In this document: piece after piece, positions 61,789 through 64,000 of the stretch
How the letters are laid out: each line of letters starts with the position of its first letter
Numbering within the stretch: position 1 is the first letter of the stretch
From: Candidatus Thiodiazotropha sp. CDECU1
GTDB lineage: Bacteria; Pseudomonadota; Gammaproteobacteria; Chromatiales; Chromatiaceae
Reading direction: 5' to 3'
Length of the DNA: 64,000 nucleotides
Assembly: GCF_963455295.1 (NCBI RefSeq)
Contig: NZ_OY734020.1
Coordinates: 1,054,001-1,118,000, forward strand
Notes under the pieces: model-generated
Told to the model about the DNA's origin: nothing
Databases searched by the model: none
What the model saw: the letters and a program-made list of their open reading frames with translations, nothing else
Translations under genes and position numbers: made by a program

Positions 61789-63621
61789 TCAATCGCTGTC
61801 GAGGAAGCTGCGGAGGCGATCCGAGCGGGAAGGGTGGCGCAGTTTGCGCAACGCCTTGGCTTCGATCTGACGGATACGCTCTCGGGTGACATCGAACTGC
61901 TTGCCGACCTCTTCCAGGGTGTGATCGGTATTCATGTCGATACCGAAGCGCATACGCAATACTTTCGCTTCCCGGCTGGTAAGGCCGGCCAGCATGTTTT
62001 GTGTCGCTTCACCTAGGCCTTCCGCGGTGGCGGACTCGATGGGGGAGACCACACCGGAGTCCTCGATGAAATCGCCCAGGTGGGAATCCTCGTCATCGCC
62101 GATGGGTGTCTCCATGGAGATCGGCTCTTTGGCGATCTTAAGTACCTTGCGGATCTTGTCTTCCGGCATGTCCATACGTTCAGCCAGCTCTTCCGGTGTG
62201 GCCTCGCGGCCCATCTCCTGAATCATCTGCCTGGAGATGCGATTCAGTTTGTTGATGGTCTCGATCATATGTACCGGGATACGGATGGTACGTGCCTGAT
62301 CGGCGATAGAGCGGGTGATGGCCTGACGAATCCACCAGGTCGCATAGGTCGAGAATTTGTAACCGCGACGGTATTCGAATTTGTCCACTGCCTTCATCAG
62401 GCCGATATTACCTTCCTGAATAAGGTCGAGAAACTGCAGGCCGCGGTTGGTGTACTTTTTCGCAATCGAGATGACCAGGCGCAGGTTGGCCTCCACCATC
62501 TCCTTCTTGGCGCGGCGTGCCTTGGCCTCGCCAATGGACATCTTGCGGTTGGTCTCTTTGATTTCACCGATGGTCAACAGGCAGTCGTTCTCGATGCTCA
62601 CCAGGCGCTTTTGCGCGCGGATGATCTCATCTGCATGCTCTTTGAGGGCTTCCGAATGGGGTTTGCCTTTATCGATCTGGTTGATGATCCAATCGAGGTT
62701 GGTCTCATTGTCCGGAAAGGAGGCGATAAACTCTTTGCGTGGCATACGCGCCTTGTCGACACAAAGGTTCATGATGATGCGCTCCTGGTTGCGGATGCGC
62801 TCAATCGTATCCCTCAGGGTCGAGACAAGCAGATTGAATGTGAGGGGTACCAGCTTGAATTCGAGAAATGCCTCAGAAACCGCTTCCTGGGTCTTTTGCG
62901 ACTTGGTGCTGGAGCGGCCCTGTTTCTTGAGTGAGTTGCACAGCGCGTTAAAGCGTTTGCGCAGCTCTTTCCCCTTTGCCGCCACCTCTTCCGGGTCGGG
63001 GCCAGTGTTTTCCGGCTCGTCATCATCGTCATCGCTGTCATCGCCATTGTTGTCGCTTTTCGCGGCATCTTGAGGTTGCACCGGCGTGGGGATCTCATCG
63101 GGTTCGTTGGGGTCGATGAAACCGCTGGTGATGTCGGCAAGACGTGATTCACCTGGCTCGATCCTCTCAAGCAGGGTGCACAACAGATCGACAGTGGTAG
63201 GGAAGGTGGACAATGCGGCAGAGACCTGATGCAGGCCCTCCTCAATGCGCTTGGCGATGCGCAGCTCACCTTCGCGGGTCAGCAGCTCGACGGTGCCCAT
63301 TTCACGCATGTACATGCGTACCGGGTCGGTGGTGCGGCCGAATTCACTGTCAACACTGGCCAGGGCCGCAGCCGCAGCCTCGGCGGCGTCTTCATCGGCG
63401 GAGGCCACCGAGTCACTCAGGGTGTTGTCTTCCAGATCAGGTGCCGATTCATGGACTGTGATGCCCATGTCGTTGATCATGCGGACGATATCCTCGATCT
63501 GTTCAGGCTCTACTATGCCCTCAGGAAGGTGATCATTAACTTCCGCGTAGGTGAGGAATCCCTGTTCCTTACCTTTTGCAATCAGTTGCTTTAGTTGAGA
63601 TTGCTGCTGTTCCTGGTTCAT
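61789..63621 (-). CDS. rpoD: RNA polymerase primary sigma factor RpoD (sigma70)
   Basis: 610 residues, the usual size. Region 1.1 (about 1-80; [20 protein letters not shown]), region 1.2 with [20 protein letters not shown], the acidic non-conserved region (about 170-380), then regions 2 ([60 protein letters not shown]), 3 ([14 protein letters not shown]) and 4 ([38 protein letters not shown]). It sits between dnaG and the tRNA in the same order as in E. coli relatives. Confidence 0.98.
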   Translation of the reverse strand: MNQEQQQSQLKQLIAKGKEQGFLTYAEVNDHLPEGIVEPEQIEDIVRMINDMGITVHESAPDLEDNTLSDSVASADEDAAEAAAAALASVDSEFGRTTDPVRMYMREMGTVELLTREGELRIAKRIEEGLHQVSAALSTFPTTVDLLCTLLERIEPGESRLADITSGFIDPNEPDEIPTPVQPQDAAKSDNNGDDSDDDDDEPENTGPDPEEVAAKGKELRKRFNALCNSLKKQGRSSTKSQKTQEAVSEAFLEFKLVPLTFNLLVSTLRDTIERIRNQERIIMNLCVDKARMPRKEFIASFPDNETNLDWIINQIDKGKPHSEALKEHADEIIRAQKRLVSIENDCLLTIGEIKETNRKMSIGEAKARRAKKEMVEANLRLVISIAKKYTNRGLQFLDLIQEGNIGLMKAVDKFEYRRGYKFSTYATWWIRQAITRSIADQARTIRIPVHMIETINKLNRISRQMIQEMGREATPEELAERMDMPEDKIRKVLKIAKEPISMETPIGDDEDSHLGDFIEDSGVVSPIESATAEGLGEATQNMLAGLTSREAKVLRMRFGIDMNTDHTLEEVGKQFDVTRERIRQIEAKALRKLRHPSRSDRLRSFLDSD

Positions 63622-63732
63622 CTTTTACCTTGTAGTCAGACGAGGTGCACAACGCTGAGACTGAACTCACCATATTAGCACACTTTCATATAGTTATGCT
63701 AGCTACCAGCCCTATTTTGAAGACCCCCGGCT

Positions 63733-64000
63733 CTATTGCTCATCTTGGCTGAGGGTGCCCGGATAGCGGCGTTTCAGCTCATTCAGCTGGTCATCAGACA
63801 GTTCACTGGGGCGTAGATTCCCCGGTTGCGGCCGGGAGTTCTTCCGATACTGCGCATTCAATTTGAGGAGTGCGTCACGCAATTCTGCCTCCTGATCCAT
63901 GTCCGGCAGGTCAAATCTATAGTTGGCCAGTTTATTCAGGTGATTGAAGTGCTCCGTATCCCGCCAGCGTTCCAATAAGGCTGCTTTGTTAAGCGTAGGT
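63733..64000 (-). CDS. dnaG: DNA primase DnaG, C-terminal fragment (cut by window edge)
   Basis: The open frame runs in from the right edge and stops at 63733; the visible 88 codons read TLNKAALLERWRDTEHFNHL, ANYRFDLPDMDQEAELRDALLKLNAQ and a short tail. This fits the helical C-terminal DnaB-interacting domain of primase, and the dnaG-rpoD order is standard. 111 bp separate it from rpoD. Confidence 0.82.
   Translation of the reverse strand, partial: PTLNKAALLERWRDTEHFNHLNKLANYRFDLPDMDQEAELRDALLKLNAQYRKNSRPQPGNLRPSELSDDQLNELKRRYPGTLSQDEQ

Overview
The window looks like a chromosomal segment of a gammaproteobacterium. The evidence is gene order: dnaG-rpoD-tRNA(CAU), the divergent rsmI / lpoA-yraN-diaA-dolP block, and his genes followed by tatABC. 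The gene mix (NhaD antiporters, Bat/aerotolerance operon, CHASE2 cyclase, many two-component sensors, rhodaneses) would fit a marine or symbiotic sulfur-oxidising Chromatiales-type lineage, but the genus is inference only.

Layout. 1-1704: two adjacent nhaD-type antiporter genes, the first cut by the window edge. 1.9-4.2 kb: an unknown gene, a sugar transferase and a rhodanese-like protein lacking the catalytic Cys; the first two share an almost identical 21-bp upstream motif. 4.2-7.2 kb: CHASE2-class III nucleotide cyclase divergent from a CRP/FNR-type regulator. 7.4-13.3 kb: FAD-dependent oxidase, then dolP-diaA-yraN-lpoA divergent from rsmI. 13.4-17 kb: outer-membrane barrel, Hsp20 with a sigma32-like promoter, YgiQ-type radical SAM. 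17-25.2 kb: moxR-DUF58-DUF4381-batA-batB-batC-batD, trailed by a frameshifted pseudogene. 25.2-25.9 kb: an AT-rich intergenic region with a DnaA-box cluster, ahead of typA. 28-30.4 kb: pip-dtd and a periplasmic metallo-hydrolase. 30.6-36.5 kb: hisB-H-A-F-I-E then tatA-B-C; three unrelated palindromic repeats sit between his genes, and TatC carries an extra C-terminal domain. 36.6-50.9 kb: regulators and signalling (LysR, sigma54 activator, two sensor kinases, a response regulator, YfiR, TonB receptor, diguanylate cyclase) plus a 269-bp MITE-like element.

51.3-61.7 kb is a 10.4-kb integrated element bounded by 46-bp direct repeats of the 3' half of a tRNA(CAU). It carries a tyrosine integrase, an AlpA-like regulator, an HUH-type Rep preceded by iterated palindromes, an HNH protein, and an AT-rich cargo block: a HEPN-like protein, an FRG-domain protein, and a tightly spaced pair (DUF4747-like plus four-TM protein). 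The cargo has the look of a phage-defence block and is the best candidate here for an undescribed system. Beyond it lie the intact tRNA, rpoD and the end of dnaG.
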